Made by a program: the position numbers and the translations under genes. From assembly GCF_015706575.1 (NCBI RefSeq), contig NW_024037060.1, positions 2,600,515 through 2,664,514 of the forward strand: DNA of 64,000 bases, given 5' to 3'. The DNA is from Patiria miniata. Lineage: Eukaryota > Echinodermata > Asteroidea > Valvatida > Asterinidae. The notes under the pieces are model-generated. The model saw only the letters and a list, made by a program, of their open reading frames with translations, did not search any database and had not been told where the DNA came from. Positions 21,901 to 36,900 of this stretch are shown piece by piece; the first letter of the stretch is position 1; the number at the start of each line of letters is the position of its first letter.

Positions 21901-24900
21901 TAGCACCTTTATAATGGTTTACAAGGTGCTGCGGCGCATTAAGCAGCCACTGCCAGAAAACACCGGGGCAAACCCCTTCTCTTAGCGATAAGTGTTACTG
22001 GGTTCTTTAACGTGCATTACACAACACACGAGACCTACGGCTTCACGTCCCATCCGAAGGACGAAGCAATAATGGTAAAGCGCCTTGCTTAAGAGCACAA
22101 GCACCATGTTCCCACGGTCAGGATTCGAACCCATGCACCACGGCACACGAGTCGAACACCATAACCATTGGACCACAGCACCCCAGTTATCAATATAAAA
22201 AGACAATATAAAAAGACAATTCAAACTGTGCTTTATTCTGTGCACTGCCCATTTCCATCTTAACACTATAAGGAATATTTTGGTAAATTTCACACAGGAA
22301 CAACGGGACTTGTAATCAACTTTTCACATCACTTTTTTAAAATTTGGTTTGCTACATCTTCAGAGTTGCAGTCAATTCATCTCAAGTCACTCATAAGTAA
22401 TCCTGAACAAGGCATTCATGTGTCACTGTTCATCCCCTGTTACTAGTGACCCGACATGTCATGGCATTATGTCTTGTGATGGCAAGCTCGATGGTCGAGT
22501 GGTAAGATGTCAGCACTAGTAAGCAGGAGGTCTTGATTCGAGTCCCACCCGAGTTGTTTGTAATTTCTTTCTCACAATCACTTGGGACAACACCGAGTAT
22601 ACAATGTTCATAAAATATGTCGGTGAAGGGCAAAACCCAATATTGAATTATGATTTGTCTTGTGATGGTTTTCAGTACACCCTTCATATACCAATCTGAA
22701 CACGCTATCACTATACAGTGGAAGGCCCCTTCAATGGTGAAAGCACTGCGCATGCTATTTGCAAAGCAATTGCCCCATGACAGAATATCTGGACAATAGC
22801 TAGCACAATGCTTTCGCCATTGAAGGGGGCCACCGTGATAGAAGTGACAAGGTGTCCAGATTGGTCTATTCTAAGACACTATGCTATAGACACACACGAG
22901 GCCCTCTTCAATGGCGAAAGCCTTGTGCAAGCTATTGTATAAAGCTTCTGCCTCAGGATGACTTCTGAACAATAGCTAGCACAATGCTTTTGCCATTGAA
23001 GGGGGCTTCCATGACAGTACAGTTGACAGCGTGTCTGGAGTTGGGCAGTACCTTTATCTCGGAGTACGGTGATGAGAGAGTCTTTGAAGTCCATGACAAT
23101 CTGATAGGCACGGAGGTAATCCTGCACCACAGGATGATCAGCTATAGACTCAACGGACAGCCTGGGAAAGAGAGAGGACACAGTAGGAATGGATTATCAC
23201 TCACATACATGAATTATCATCAGGATTAATAGTTGTTTCTGCAGTAGTAGCTAAAGAGAAGTTTGTTATTTATAGTTTGCCAGCTTGTAGTGCAGTATAT
23301 TTTAAGAGATGTTTAAAGATAAACCATGTGAAGTGACTACTTTTGAAAAAGAGGCGGTTCTGAAAAGAATCAGATTTCACTGTAATTGTTGACTTGAGTT
23401 AAGATCATTATTTCTCGGTGCAAACTTCTCGAGTTGTTCTCCCCATCCACCATATTTTCATGTATATTTGATTAGAATCCTCATTCCAATAGACCTGATG
23501 TGTTAAAGCGTAAGGTCCTTACTGGGCAATGGTTTTGTTTCGCTAGGATGTCACGAATAAACCTTTGTTCATTCATTGTTAGTCAATTTTGAAGAACCCC
23601 TAGTTTCATTACTAAAAAAAACAATCCAGGTGATCTTACTTTGATGTTTTGCTGGAGATAGAGAAGGCAACAGGCGACGTAGCTGTGTCCATTTTGTCAA
23701 CTGAACCAATCAAAGTAAAAAAAGTCCATTATTTGAAGACAATCCTGCAGGTTTCAGAGTCCTGAAAGAAACTGATTATGGTGCCTCACTACAAACCAAG
23801 ACGTGTTATAACTTCATCAGGCATCTTTGCTAGAAACTTTGAATCCTCCAAATCCTTCCACTGTTCTTTGTATGAATTTCTGGAGGGTCATCAGGATGTG
23901 TGTAATAAAATAGAGGCCCAGCTTTTCCTTTTTTAATCTGCAAAAAACTCCTAGAGGAGGATTCCTAGAGGAGTTTGGAGGATCTCGGAAGGTAAGAGTT
24001 CATTAATAATACACTCTAAGACAAAATAACGCTAAACACAGTGCTTAACACAATTAATCAGGGTAGAATCGCGTTGATGCAGCTTGTGAAAACATTGTCC
24101 AATTATATGATATACAATTGGACGCGGAACGGGCAAAATTTGAGACAAACAAAACTTTACGTACACAAATTCCATAGGGTTGTCTAAGGGGTCTGGCTAA
24201 CTCGCAAACGACGATAGGTCAATTGATGACAAGTGTGCAAATTTTTGTTGTTGATAAATCTCAAATGCTGGTTCTAAAAAGATGGTTATATTCATGTTAT
24301 GTTTTACGTCAAATTAATGCGCATTGTCATCACTGTTCTGCAAGAGAAACAAAACCAACTGATGAGTGTCTGACGTTTAGCGATCTAAGAAGGAAAAACA
24401 TTGCAAGTGTTTGACGCGGTTGTCAAAATCAGGCATATGTGGGCTACAATTTTAACAAACCAGACAGCTTCTATACTTTTGCTACATAATACAGAATGAG
24501 ATTTGTTGATGAGTATCAGATTTTTAAACCACTTTTGTCACAGGCAATCATTAACATAGCACCATTTTCCAAAATAAAAAGTCTCTTTACATGCTAAAAA
24601 AAGACCTTACAAATGAAATGTTGTCATCCAAAAACATTCTCATAAAATTGTGTAGAGAACTGGCATGATGAATTTCCTCAAATATTAAAATGAATTACAA
24701 GGAGAAGCCCACTTTCACCTGATTTTGACATAAAACCTCACAGATATGTGTAAAAATTGTGAAGAACGTTTCAACTTTTTTTCCAAAGTTAAATTTCCTG
24801 TAAGAAAAAAAATCAATGTCATTAAGTGAGTGCGTCACACCAAGTCACTGTGCCATCATCACTCTTCACTCCCATCATACCATGCAGGAACTCTCTAGCC

Positions 24901-27900
24901 CTACTGGCCGGCACAGAAACCAAGACCGTGGCCTCATCCTCCATCACCTCCCGTCCCTCGTCTTCGTCTTCGTGCATGGATGTCACGCCGGACTCGTTGG
25001 ACAACGAGGGCGCTATGCTGTGAAACTGCAGCGAGCTGCGCTCGCGGTAATAGCTCATGGAGCTGCGGTGCTTTGAGGCTGCTCCAGAAAGGTAAGCAAT
25101 TTGTGGGGAAATGCAGAATGTACAAGTTTGCATGTAATGGAGGTAAATTATGATTTTTATGAAACCCCAGTTTTGTCTGTAACTTCAGCTGGAGGTAATA
25201 TTACATGTAGGTCCCTGATTTGGGGGAATTCTGGCACAAAATCTGGAAATTCTGGCTCAAAATCTTCACACTTATTTTTGTTAAAGTTGCTATCCCTGTG
25301 ATTCTTCAAATTTTTCTCCACACAACCTTTTCATTTGTACACATTTTGGCATCTGCGACCCTCTACAAAAAGGCTGTCATTTTGGGCTTTATTTGTGTCT
25401 GAATTATTTTTGGGCGGCATCAAAACTAATTATTAAACTGCTTATTAAAGTCAATATTCTAAATGTATAACTAAATATGGGAGGACAATATTTGATGTTT
25501 TATTCAAAAGTTAATAACTTTTCATATTGCAAAAAAGAAGAAGAGCTATTTCAAAAATAGATTTACATTTTATGGGGTGAAACTCAAAAGTTACATGGGG
25601 AGAGATAGCAATGGAAAAAATTCCCAAAAGTCCTTATACCACCAAAAACTGCCAAGCAATGCCCCAGCAGGTAATAAGAACACCAGGGAATACTTCTACT
25701 GAATAGTGTTTAAATGGTGCTAAATGTTCAACATCAAGAAGGTAAATTGTCATCAAGTCATCTTTTTATCAATTTAAAAAACAGGCGTAAAAGTTTCTCA
25801 CCCTCATCAGGAAATGGAATATCCCCATTTGGAGTGGTCAGATTGCTCCTCGGTCTTATACCCTGTCTCTCGCTCTTGGCACTCAATAGGGAACCATGCA
25901 TGGAGGTGGCCCGGGACCGTCTCACCACAATCTCCGCTTTCTTCTGCTCCAGCTGGGCGCGATACTTCTCGTACAGTGAACGCTGACTTGCGGAGGATTG
26001 AGGGCGCTCTTCATCATCCTCGCCTTCATCGGACTATCGGGGGGAGACGGGACGAAAGACGTGCATTAGAGAAATCAAAGAAATGGTGTATGTTTCTTGT
26101 GGTCAATGATTTTATTAGTGTAGTCAGTCAGAGTTTTAGATCTCATGTCGCATCAGTCAAATTTCACAACTTGATTCGGGGCAGTTTTCTCTTTTTCTTT
26201 TTTCATTGATAAAAGAGCCAAGCGATTATCTCCTACATGTGAGTTTAAGATTGGGGCCCAATTTCACGGCTCTGCTAACCGCAGAATTCCGTGCTTACGA
26301 TCACCATTCCGTGATAACAGCGCTAGCAGACAAAATTCTGCACTAACCCTGTAAGCACAGAATCCTCTGTAACCGGTTGTACGCAATGCACATAAGCCAA
26401 AATTCCTCGCTCACACGTTAAAAATGCTTACCGTAAGTGCGGAATTTGCTGCTACCGTAAGCAGGGATGTTTCGCTAACGGTAAGCAGAGCCTTGACATT
26501 GGGCCTGGGTTGCTGCCACAATCGTCAATAAATGCAATATTATATTGAAATTTGTTAGAACAATTAACAACAGATTAACCAAGGGACACATAAATTATAA
26601 AGTTTTGTTGGTTTTTTTACCAAATTGATTCCAGTGATCCAGTGCATGGATTGATAAATGTAACACTGATATATGAAAACATCCCCTTTTGTCAAAATGT
26701 TGTCTTCAAACGTGTTGTCTCCTTTGGAACATGTGCAAGTGATTCGTGATAGTTGTGGATCCTCATAATGTGAAGGTGGTCGGGTGAAAATATCAAAAGT
26801 GTCCGAAAATTTGAGTGTTGGTGGGTGTGACTGAAACTTTTGAAAGTTGTGTAAAAAAAAAAAAAAATTAATAAATAAATAATAACAATAAAACAATATA
26901 ACAAATAAAAATACCACAAACAGATACATTGCAACCCACCACAAAAACCACCACATCTGAACTTGAGTTACTGAGGAACAATGTTAGTTAACTCCATAAG
27001 CATGAGGGTGAAACAAAGACACCCCCCCCCCCCAAAAAAAAATATACAAAACGATCGTTGAGATTCTTTCACTGCAAGCAATTGGTATATTTCTCATTCT
27101 CCTTAAATCTCCATTTTGGAGAATAGCACCTTGATCCTACAGTTATTTAATAAAAGCATTAAAAAAATATGTTCATGTTATTGAACAATTATGTGTTCAG
27201 TATAAGCATGCATAATCTGAGAAAGTTAGATACCATCAACCCCAACACCATTAATAAATATTTCTGTTAGGAAAAAGTGTTTGTAAATTTGTTACATACT
27301 GGTTAATTTTATGAGTAATAAAAATAAATAAAGATGTTGTCAGGGTAGGGCAAAACACCCAAACTCAGCATTCTCAATCTGTAATGCAATAACAATTGTT
27401 AGCAACATTAACATTCCTGCAAGCTGTGCTGTAAGACGTCAAAGCAAAAAAACGGAGCCTGAAAATTGTCACAAAGTTGTTCAATACCTATGCATCGATT
27501 TACAAAGCAAATTAATTTCAATGACATTAATATTCTGTATTCCACTGGATAAGGAAATGCACATGCAATGTATAATTTCATTTATGTAAGGCCTCGTTTC
27601 CATATTGACGTAGGAAACGCAAAGGGAAACGCAAACAGGACCCAAACTGCAACGCAGACAATGGAAACATTTCATCCGGAAGTGTCACCGACAACTCAGA
27701 CAGACGCAAACAGGCCTGGCAGATGATCAGCAAAGTTGAACCCGGTTCAACTTTGCCGACAGTTCCGCGAACTGTCTGTGGAGACTGTGTAGTCTGCGTA
27801 AGCTGAACGTCGATATGGAAACCAGGCTTTAGTCACGAGTTGTTGATTTTAAGACAAAAATCAGCAGCCACTTTTTACTCAACAATTTAATTTTGTACTC

Positions 27901-30900
27901 CCTTTACAGGTTTTTAATGAGTTATATTAACTCACAAATGTATGTAAATTGTATTTACAGAAAGCACCCATCACCATGCAAGCAGCAAGCAATCTTGGTT
28001 ACATGCGGGCTGCAGACCAGGCCAATCATAAACTGTCCTTACCAGAGTCAGATCAGCCAAGACGCGGCTCAAATGATTGGCCAGCGAGCGCTCGCTGAAC
28101 GCGTCCGACTCCACGTCGGCATCAAAGTCCGACTCCCTACTGAGGGGCGGGGCACTCTGTCGCGAATCCTCCCTCTCCTCGACTCCTTCTTCAGGGGAAG
28201 TGGCGTGGGTTTGACGAGGGATGGATTTGGGGAGAGGGGAGGGTTTTGGGTCTGGTACCCAGGGATCTGTTTGGGTCGTGGTATCAACAAGATCCCTCTG
28301 CTGTTGGGGAGAGGTGCAATGGTTAGTTACCTGTTGGAGGAAAGTCCGTCAACCCATTGGAATTGGGTTTCAATATTTCTGGTTTGTAAAATGAACCTCG
28401 CGGTTTACATCCAAATATACACAATCCTTTTGACATTTTGAGCAGTAATTTTGAAATTATAGTTTCAAAATGAACAAAAAAATTTGTTTTGAAATATGTT
28501 TGAAACCTTTGAAAATATTTTTTTTTTCATTCTCCAATCAAGATAATTAAGGTAGGCCCATGGTTGAGAACAAATCATGAATTGTATACATTACTCGTTC
28601 AACAAAATCTAAGAAGGAGAAAAAATGCATGCATATGAACACAACAAATTCTAACGAGGGAGTTTAGGCAAAAATGAGCTAAGATTGCGTGTAGAACTGA
28701 GATTCATTTTACAACGCTTAATACACAATATACAATATTTGGCGATTTCTTGATGTTAGCAGCACACATGGAGGTTGTTGAGTGAGTTAGCTGTTTGACT
28801 TTCACTGATGTGATCTGCCGAGACAAATGAATTAAATCTGTCAACCACATGACCATGCGTTAAGCTTCCAGATTTGAATAAATATACAATTAGGCTGCAA
28901 TGGTTTCCATGACTATGGTTGCTATGGTTAAATTTCTCCAACCTTTAAAAAAAAAGAAGTGTTAGAAAGCAATTAATGTCATCTTTTCTCCTGTCCAACA
29001 AATACAAATTAAACTTATTAATACACACATGATGTACATTTAAAAGCCGTCCATGAAATAATGATTATTGATGATTATTAAGAGCAATATCAATAAATTA
29101 TGCATTTGAATGAATTGGATGAATTCTGTTGTTAGCTTCAGCTCATATGTTGGTTAAGTACATGTAAATCTGTTACAGAAACAATGAACAAGGATTAAGC
29201 ATCCCATTTGCAACATTAAACATTTATGATTATGTTAATGAAACCAGATATTCTCCTTTTTAATATACAAATTAAAATGCTTGATTTTACGTTGGTGCAC
29301 AGTGCCATGTGCATCTGGAAAAATCTCAAATTTAAGAAATAAAGTCTTAATCAGTTATTGCTGAATCGCAGAACTTGATCAAAGTTGTGATAAATATAGT
29401 TGAGGACAACTAGAGATCATTCTGAGCATGTTATTATTGTGTAAACTCACGGAGCCCCCCATCAGTGGCGAAGGCATTGTGCCAGTTATTGTTCAGTTGC
29501 TGCAACTGCCCCACGACTGATTATCTGGACAATAGCTAGCACAATGCTTTCACCATTGAAGGGGGCCTCGGTGACGCGAGTGTATGGCTGTTTGGAAAGG
29601 TCTATAAGTGAAGTGTGCAGTATCGAGTTGTATTGGGATACCTCTGTGCTTGTAGTCTGCAGTGTGATGGTTAATAGCAGTGACTGTGTCCATAAGCAAA
29701 GTAGTTTACCTCAATGCTTATCTCAATTATGGATTTAATAGGTGCCTGCTTGTGTAAAAAGAATTCTTGTCCTTCACTGTGCCAAAATGAATGCATATGT
29801 TGGCTTCATTATGAGAATTGTAAAACTTCCTTCATAAAAATTCCACTTGCTCCAATTTTACGTTGTCAGTTCAGTTAGTGTGTGGGGGAGGGGGGTACTG
29901 AGAAAGTGGATTACAAGTTCTGCACTTTATTTTCAATTGATTGGAATTTTCAAAGTTAATTTGAGGCTTGGGTTTATGTTAGGAAGCATGTGGTATTAGT
30001 AAGCCTGCGGTAATTCACTTCAGGATATTTTATTTTGGTTTTTCCTTTGGTATATGAAGCAGTAGCATACATACATGTTGGCTGTCTTCTTTATGGGACT
30101 GACGAGCACAAACAACTAAATAATTTGCATTGTAAGGTGATACGTTGGCCTTAAATTGTGCTTTCTGGAAAGAAGCAACAACACCTGAATCTTGGTTTCA
30201 TCCCATGTTAAGTTTAAAGGCAAGAAAAGGGGTTTAAATGCAAGAAAAACCACTGATTTTTTTCAATTTTTGAAAATTAGTCGAGGTCCCTTGGTAGTAC
30301 CAACAGCTTTCTCCTTTTTTTTTAAATTTATTTTTGCGCAAGTGAAGCTAAACACAAATTTGGTGTAGTGTGAAATTTGGACTCTATGAAAAACAGACTC
30401 ATTGGTTGTACTGCACATGCCTCGGTGTACATAGAACAAGGACAAAATACGTGTGAGGGTTAGAGTCCATATAAGGTGAAAAGAGACCAGATTTCATAGG
30501 AGTCCAAATTTCATATGGCACCGGCACAGATTGATTGTACACACAAGGGGTATCCCAATAATGGCAGAACAATTTTGCATGCTACAGCATATCCAGAATA
30601 ACTCTCAAAAGGTATTAATATGTACAACAGCTTCTGCCATAACTGAGGTGGCCTATGACTGAACAGTCATTCTGTGATCGGAGTAGTCTTTACGTTAAAA
30701 ATATCTTGACAGCAGCCCCTGCTGATGATACAAAATATAGCATTAATACAGGGTTAATAAAGCATTGCCTTTAGGCAGTGATTGCGATGAGTAGTGTGTT
30801 ACTGTTAGTGCTCCGCTCTTGAGGCTAAACCCTCTCCGTGTTTTACCTCCTCTACTTTTGGGTCTGCGTCGAGATCTGCGGGAGGCTTTTCGACTTTCTG

Positions 30901-33900
30901 ACGACTCTTAAGACGACCGGTGGACATCAAGCGGTCAACTAAATCTTGGTGCTGAGAAGGAAGGGAGGAAAAGTGTGCAGGAGGAAAAAGTAAAATCGTA
31001 GAACCTTAAAATTATTGTGAATTATAACTTACAACAAATATCCCCTTCAGAATAACATAGAAAAATGAGAAAAATCCAGACATAAATGTCACAAATATTT
31101 CAAAGTGTCACCGTGAGGTATATGTTGAATTACAAACCACTGCGGGCAAAACACATTAGTTATTCCAGTCTGTTATATCTATAACACAACACTGTAAGAA
31201 AACAGCTGTTAAAAAAATTTCCCCTCCGAAATATTTTTGCAACAAATTGGGAAGTTCAATGTCACAAGAACAATTTGTAGGCAGCACTAAAATGTTTCCC
31301 AAATCTATCTGTAAAAGTTCTATGAACTCAGTGGTTTTATGAAATATGGTCACAATGTCCTTCATGTCGTGAAATCCAAATGAACGGTTGTATGCAACAA
31401 AAATGTTCCCACAAATGTCACAAAAAGCGTGAATTAGTCAAACAAATTGAGAACAACATAAGCCAATATGAGTAACAAAAGACTTAGGCGTACAGACCAA
31501 AAAAGTTACTGTTGTGTTTCCGGTAACATTTCCCTCAAAAAGGATGGGCATGTATGTGCATGATACACATATTGGGGGACAACTAGACAAGTAGACCTAC
31601 TTGTAAGAAGCTACTTTAATGCATACTGTAGTACTCCAGACTTTTATCTGGGGCATTTTTCACTTGCATACATACATATTAATAAAATTTTAAAAGAAAA
31701 TAATGATCAACTAATTAAAAATGAATAAATCAATAAAAAATTAACTGTTAACCATATGTACACCCAGATTTTTAGGGTTGGTCGGGTTACCAGAAACACA
31801 GCATTATTTATTTCGGCCAAATGACGAACAAAAAAAATAATGTAATGTTGACGTTTCAATAAGCACACAACAATTTTTAAGCAACCAAAACATCAAGCGA
31901 TCAAAACATCACAGCATAACTGTTCAATAGACAAGCGTGTGTGTGTGTGAATGTGCATGACTGATGCAGAAGCGACACAATCCCACCCCACGTGGTTCAA
32001 TCGACACGCTTGTCTTACCCCGCGCGACTCCACGCGAGAAGTCTGCTGGGAGCGTCCCACTTGGACGACCGGGGTGGTCTGCATTTCGTGATCGATGGCC
32101 TCGGAGGCCAGGCCCTCGTCGCTTGTGGGAGGGGCCTCTTTCTGAGGCTCCTCCCCTTCTTGGACATGCTGCTGTTGTGGCTCCTGTTGGGAATTTGTCG
32201 CAAATGTTTCCTTCAACTCTACTTAGTTTGTTAGGTGACGACTTTGACTTACAAATGTTTGCATAATCTAGTTGAAACAGTTATTTACTTAAGTAAATAG
32301 TAAAATTTAGTAAAGATTTATGTAAACTTCAAACCTTTCTTTTTTAATTCAACTTAAACTAATTTTCCAAAACTAATCACTTTGATGCAACCTACAGTGA
32401 ATATTACAACCTACACTTAAAAACTTGTGACATAACCTCGGAGACATAATTAAGTCAATCACAGTTCACTCACGAGTCAGTTACAAGTCCTCATAACGGC
32501 GCAAGTGCAAAGTGAAAAACGAGGATATCAGCTGATCTGAGGAAAATTTACTTTTCTGAGTAACAAGAAATGAATATAAAGTGAATTAATGTCTTTGTCA
32601 CCTTTCATTTGAAAAGCTTGTAACTTGTTTGAGAATGAAGCACTTGTGATTGACTTGTGATGCTTAGACCAGAAACCTAAGGATTGTACAATTCTTTCTG
32701 TCATACAGGGCGAGTAAAAAAAATGAAACTCAAATGTTGGGACCATTGTTTTTGGTAAGTTCTGCATGTAGCATTTTCAAAATGAAGGATATGAAAGCCC
32801 AATTCTTAAGCTTTCTTTTAGTACAAAAATCATTCAAATCACTCATGTACTTTTCAAGTTTTTAAACACAACCACCGTTTTAAGGTTCTGTCCACGGATC
32901 ACAAAAAAGATCAGTGTTCTTTCAACAAAACGAAAAGAAATCACATAAGGATGTGTGTGAATTGTTTTCGTTTTGCTGAAAGAACGCACACCTTTTTTGT
33001 GATCCGTGGACAGAACCTTAAAACGGTGTTTGTGTTTAAAATTTCGTAACTTGAAAAGTACACGAGTGATTTGAATGATTCTTGTACTAAAAGAAAGCTT
33101 ATGAATCGGGCTTTCATATCCTAGATTTGAAAGTGCTACATGCAGAACTTCAATAAAACAGTAGTCCTGACGTTGGGGTTTCGTTTTTTTTACTCACCCT
33201 GTACTGTACAAATCTTTCTGTCATACTGTGTACAAAAGCAGAATGTTTCTGTCTAACCTGGTTACTTGAGTCTCCCGACGAGCCGTTCTGTGTAGCTCCT
33301 TTCGACGTCTCCTTGTTGTCTACTGACAGGATGGACTTCTCTGGCCCAAAGTACTTGAGACGTTGCTCTGGTGTCAGTTTCTTCAGTTTCTTTTCTTTGT
33401 TTTCTTCCTCTTTAATTTTTGCCTGGATAGAAAAATGTGGATGCTGCACATTACTTTGTTTCAAAAATAAACAAAGTGCTGGATTCAGGAAACCAGACCA
33501 CAAGGTGATACATCATTGTTACCCCTGATCATCATGCCAATGCAACATTCCTGAGACCATCTCAGTTCCCTTGGGAGTGCAGAGCTTGATTCTACCATTC
33601 TAAAAAATCGTATCTCTCCCCTCACAAGTTCCAATGCTACTCCTGGTTGGGGAGAAGCAAAAGACCGATCCAATGAGTCCGTATTTCATAGTCCAAAATT
33701 TTACACTATACTGCGTCACAGTAGTGGAAGGCGAGGAAAGCGCTGCTGCCTGCAACCTGATACCCATACAGCTCTAGACAAGAGATTCAGCTTGATTCAG
33801 GTCCCAAATCTCTAGTTGTAAACTCTAGTTCCTACCATTTGGCCTTGCTCCTTGACGAAGTTCTCCAGCTGAGCCATGGCTTCGTCCGCCTCTTTCTCCG

Positions 33901-36900
33901 CCTCCGTCTTCTGTTTCTCCACCAGCTCAACTTTCTGGACCAACAGATGTTTCTCCTTCAAGTGGAAAAGAGAAAACAGTTTTGCTTTTGTAAAATGAGG
34001 AAAATCTTGAATGAAAGCATACAATATGAGAAGACATGCCCCAACTACACCTATTCTCTTTTGTGGGAGCAGCAGGAGATTGTATGCATTAACAAAACGA
34101 GCTTGTGTGTAGTCGCAATCTGTAACCAAGTAACTTGACTTGACGTGGCCTGACTTACCGCTTCCAATCGCTCCTCGGTCTCCTTGACCTGTGACGTCAG
34201 CAGGGTCACCTTCTTGTGGCTGTCTTCCTTGACCGTCTTGACCTCGTTCTGAAGGCCTTGAACGACGAACAGCGCCTACAGGGCCAAAGCATGATAACAA
34301 ACAATTAGCCATAGGAGTTGGAAAGAATTCATTAATCTACAAATAGAAGTCGAAGATAAAAAACAGTGGTGTAAATAGGGTGCAATTTACAAGGGGGGGG
34401 GCACATAGGGGGCACATTTTCTGGAGGGGAGGGGGAACTCAATGGGTTTATGGCAAAAACTCAATTCTGAGGGGGGGGGGGCACAATAAGGGAACAGGCC
34501 TAAAGCAAATGGCTAGTACCCCTCCACTGCCCCCACCCACTTTTTCATCAATGACCTATCTTTTCATTTCCCTATACTCTTGCTATCTCCTTCCTACCTC
34601 TTTCCTATACTGCTTGAAGGCAGACGGCAGTTTCTCCTGCGGCACCTTGTCCCATCTCGCCTCATCCTCGATGGGAATCTTCTCCTCGAATGGCACCTCA
34701 TGGACCGGTTCCAGGTTGGACTTGTTGCGAGGGCCTCGCTTCGGGGTGGCCACGTTGGAGGCAGAGTCTGTGCTATCCGACGACAGGGCTGAGACATGGT
34801 CGGGAGGGGGGGGGGGATAAAATAAGATTAAATGTTAAAAAATGGGTCAATATTTAACACCTTCATGCATGAAATAAAATGTCAAAACAAGACTTTATTA
34901 AATGTCTGGAATGATACACTTCAATATGTTGATAACATCGGAAATAAAAATAACTGCTGCAAACTGTTTGTACTGATTGTTGCTGGAGTCACATGAATAA
35001 GAATATATAAACCATTTTCAGTCAGAAGGTCTACATCTCAACTTGAGCAGAATCTTTGAGAAAGGCAGGAACTTTACATTTCAGAAAGATGCCACTAGAA
35101 TCAATTATGTTATATCCTCTTCGCCTTGGATTCCAGACAAAGTTGGCAGTAATAAACTCTTTTTTTTTCTTTGGTCGGGAGCCCAAATAGGGTTGGCTGG
35201 AAATGAGAACCAAAGAAATAAAAAGGGATGCCCTAACCCAAAATACGTAAATTAAATGGGGTGCTGTGGACCAATGGTTACGGTGTTCGACTCGTGTGCC
35301 GTGGTACATGGTTTTGAATCCCGACAGGGAACATGGTGCTTGTGCACTTGGGCAAGGCACTTTACTATGATTGCCTCTCTCCACCCAGGTGTAGTAAATG
35401 AGTACCTGGTAGGAAGAAATCCCTTCAATGCTGGAGCGCTGTAATGGCAGCTGTGCTAAAGCCAGGGTAATATTGGAGCACCAGGAGCGTCACTTCGTGA
35501 CGGACATGAGTGCTATACAAGAAGCCACTACTATTATTATTATTAAATCTCCTCATCCCATAAAAACAAATCATCTTGAGTGAGTTGTTACTTTACTCAC
35601 CTTTTGTATTGTTTGGTTTGGATGTCTTGGGTGTCTCAGCTTTCTGTATTTTGGGAGTTTCTGGAGTCTGCTTAGGGGCTGGTTTGGGTGTTTCTTGGGT
35701 TGGGGTAGCTGCCGATGTACTGCTCTGCCGACTTAAGGACTCCTTCTCAACCAAAAAAAAAAGAAGAAACATAATAGGTTACAAAAACTACAAATGCCAA
35801 GGTACATAACTATTGTTTTTGTTGCTCTCTGGAATGTGATGTAAAGCAAATAATTTCCTGGGATAAGGATCCCACCATGTACGTATGTAACACATATTTT
35901 GTTATTTTGGATGTGTGGTTCATTTTCAGAGGTCTGCCAAGATTGCAAAAAAATTGCAATCCAATATGAACAGAAATTGCTTACCAGTTTCTTCTGTACA
36001 TTAGATACCTGTCGGCTTGGTGGCACGCTCTGAGAAACAAAAGATAGCAAAAACAAGGTAAAAAAGTCATTAACAATATCTTCTTTCACACACAATATTG
36101 TGTTTAATAGCTTTGGCTTTTAATATATTTTTTTTTCCAGTGGAATAAATTCATCCTTCATTTTGGCACATTGCATTAAGTTTTGACAATTTATTTTTTA
36201 AAAACTGTGACAAAAATCAGAATTTAACAAAGTTGGTAGGAGAATTCATAAAATAGACATTGAAATTGAAAGTGTCTTTTCTTCATTTCGTACAATTAAA
36301 AAATGCACGTTCAAAGGTGTCCTTTGTGTTTCCCTTGAAAATTAATATAAATCAAAGTGCATGTGCGATTCATGCAAGCTTGCAAAATAAAGCAAATTAA
36401 ACGCAACTGCAAAATCCTGATCAAGTTCAAGTAGTATTTTAATTAAATAAAAAACAAAGCACAGCAATATGTGGTGGATAGTCATTCATAGCAATATTCA
36501 GTTATCAGTGTATTAAATGCTGAAGCAGAAATCAAATACTGGGACCATGGATTCCATGGCGAGGCTGGTGGGGAACATATTTTTTTTGCTGGCCCCAGAG
36601 GGCCAGCTTTCGGTACCTGACTGACTAATTGATTCACTGACTGTCACTTGCAACTCAGCCTCAATGTTGGCTTGTGAAGGGAGCCGGGCAGTGCTATTGT
36701 ATAGGATTACCCGGTAATTTGGTCAATCTGGCCTATTGTGCAGACCACTGTTTTAAAAGACTACAAGTGAAAAGCCATTTTAAATCAATTGAATATAATT
36801 TTGTGTGATCTGGTACCAGCTTCGATTGCTTTGTCTTTTTTTATGGGGGGGGGGTTGTGGTTTTTCGCTGATTCCTTATCAGATTTTTGGCTAGACATTA

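Larger units (their letters stand above)
28301..30846. other. Intron 19
   Basis: No exon is visible. It holds the third short hairpin at 29448-29580, a foldback at 30365-30528 and otherwise AT-rich sequence. Confidence 0.45.

Noticed and set aside
28069..28290. 73-codon - strand frame at exon 20
   Set aside because: It is out of phase with exons 19 and 21; another frame of the same exon is open throughout and fits.
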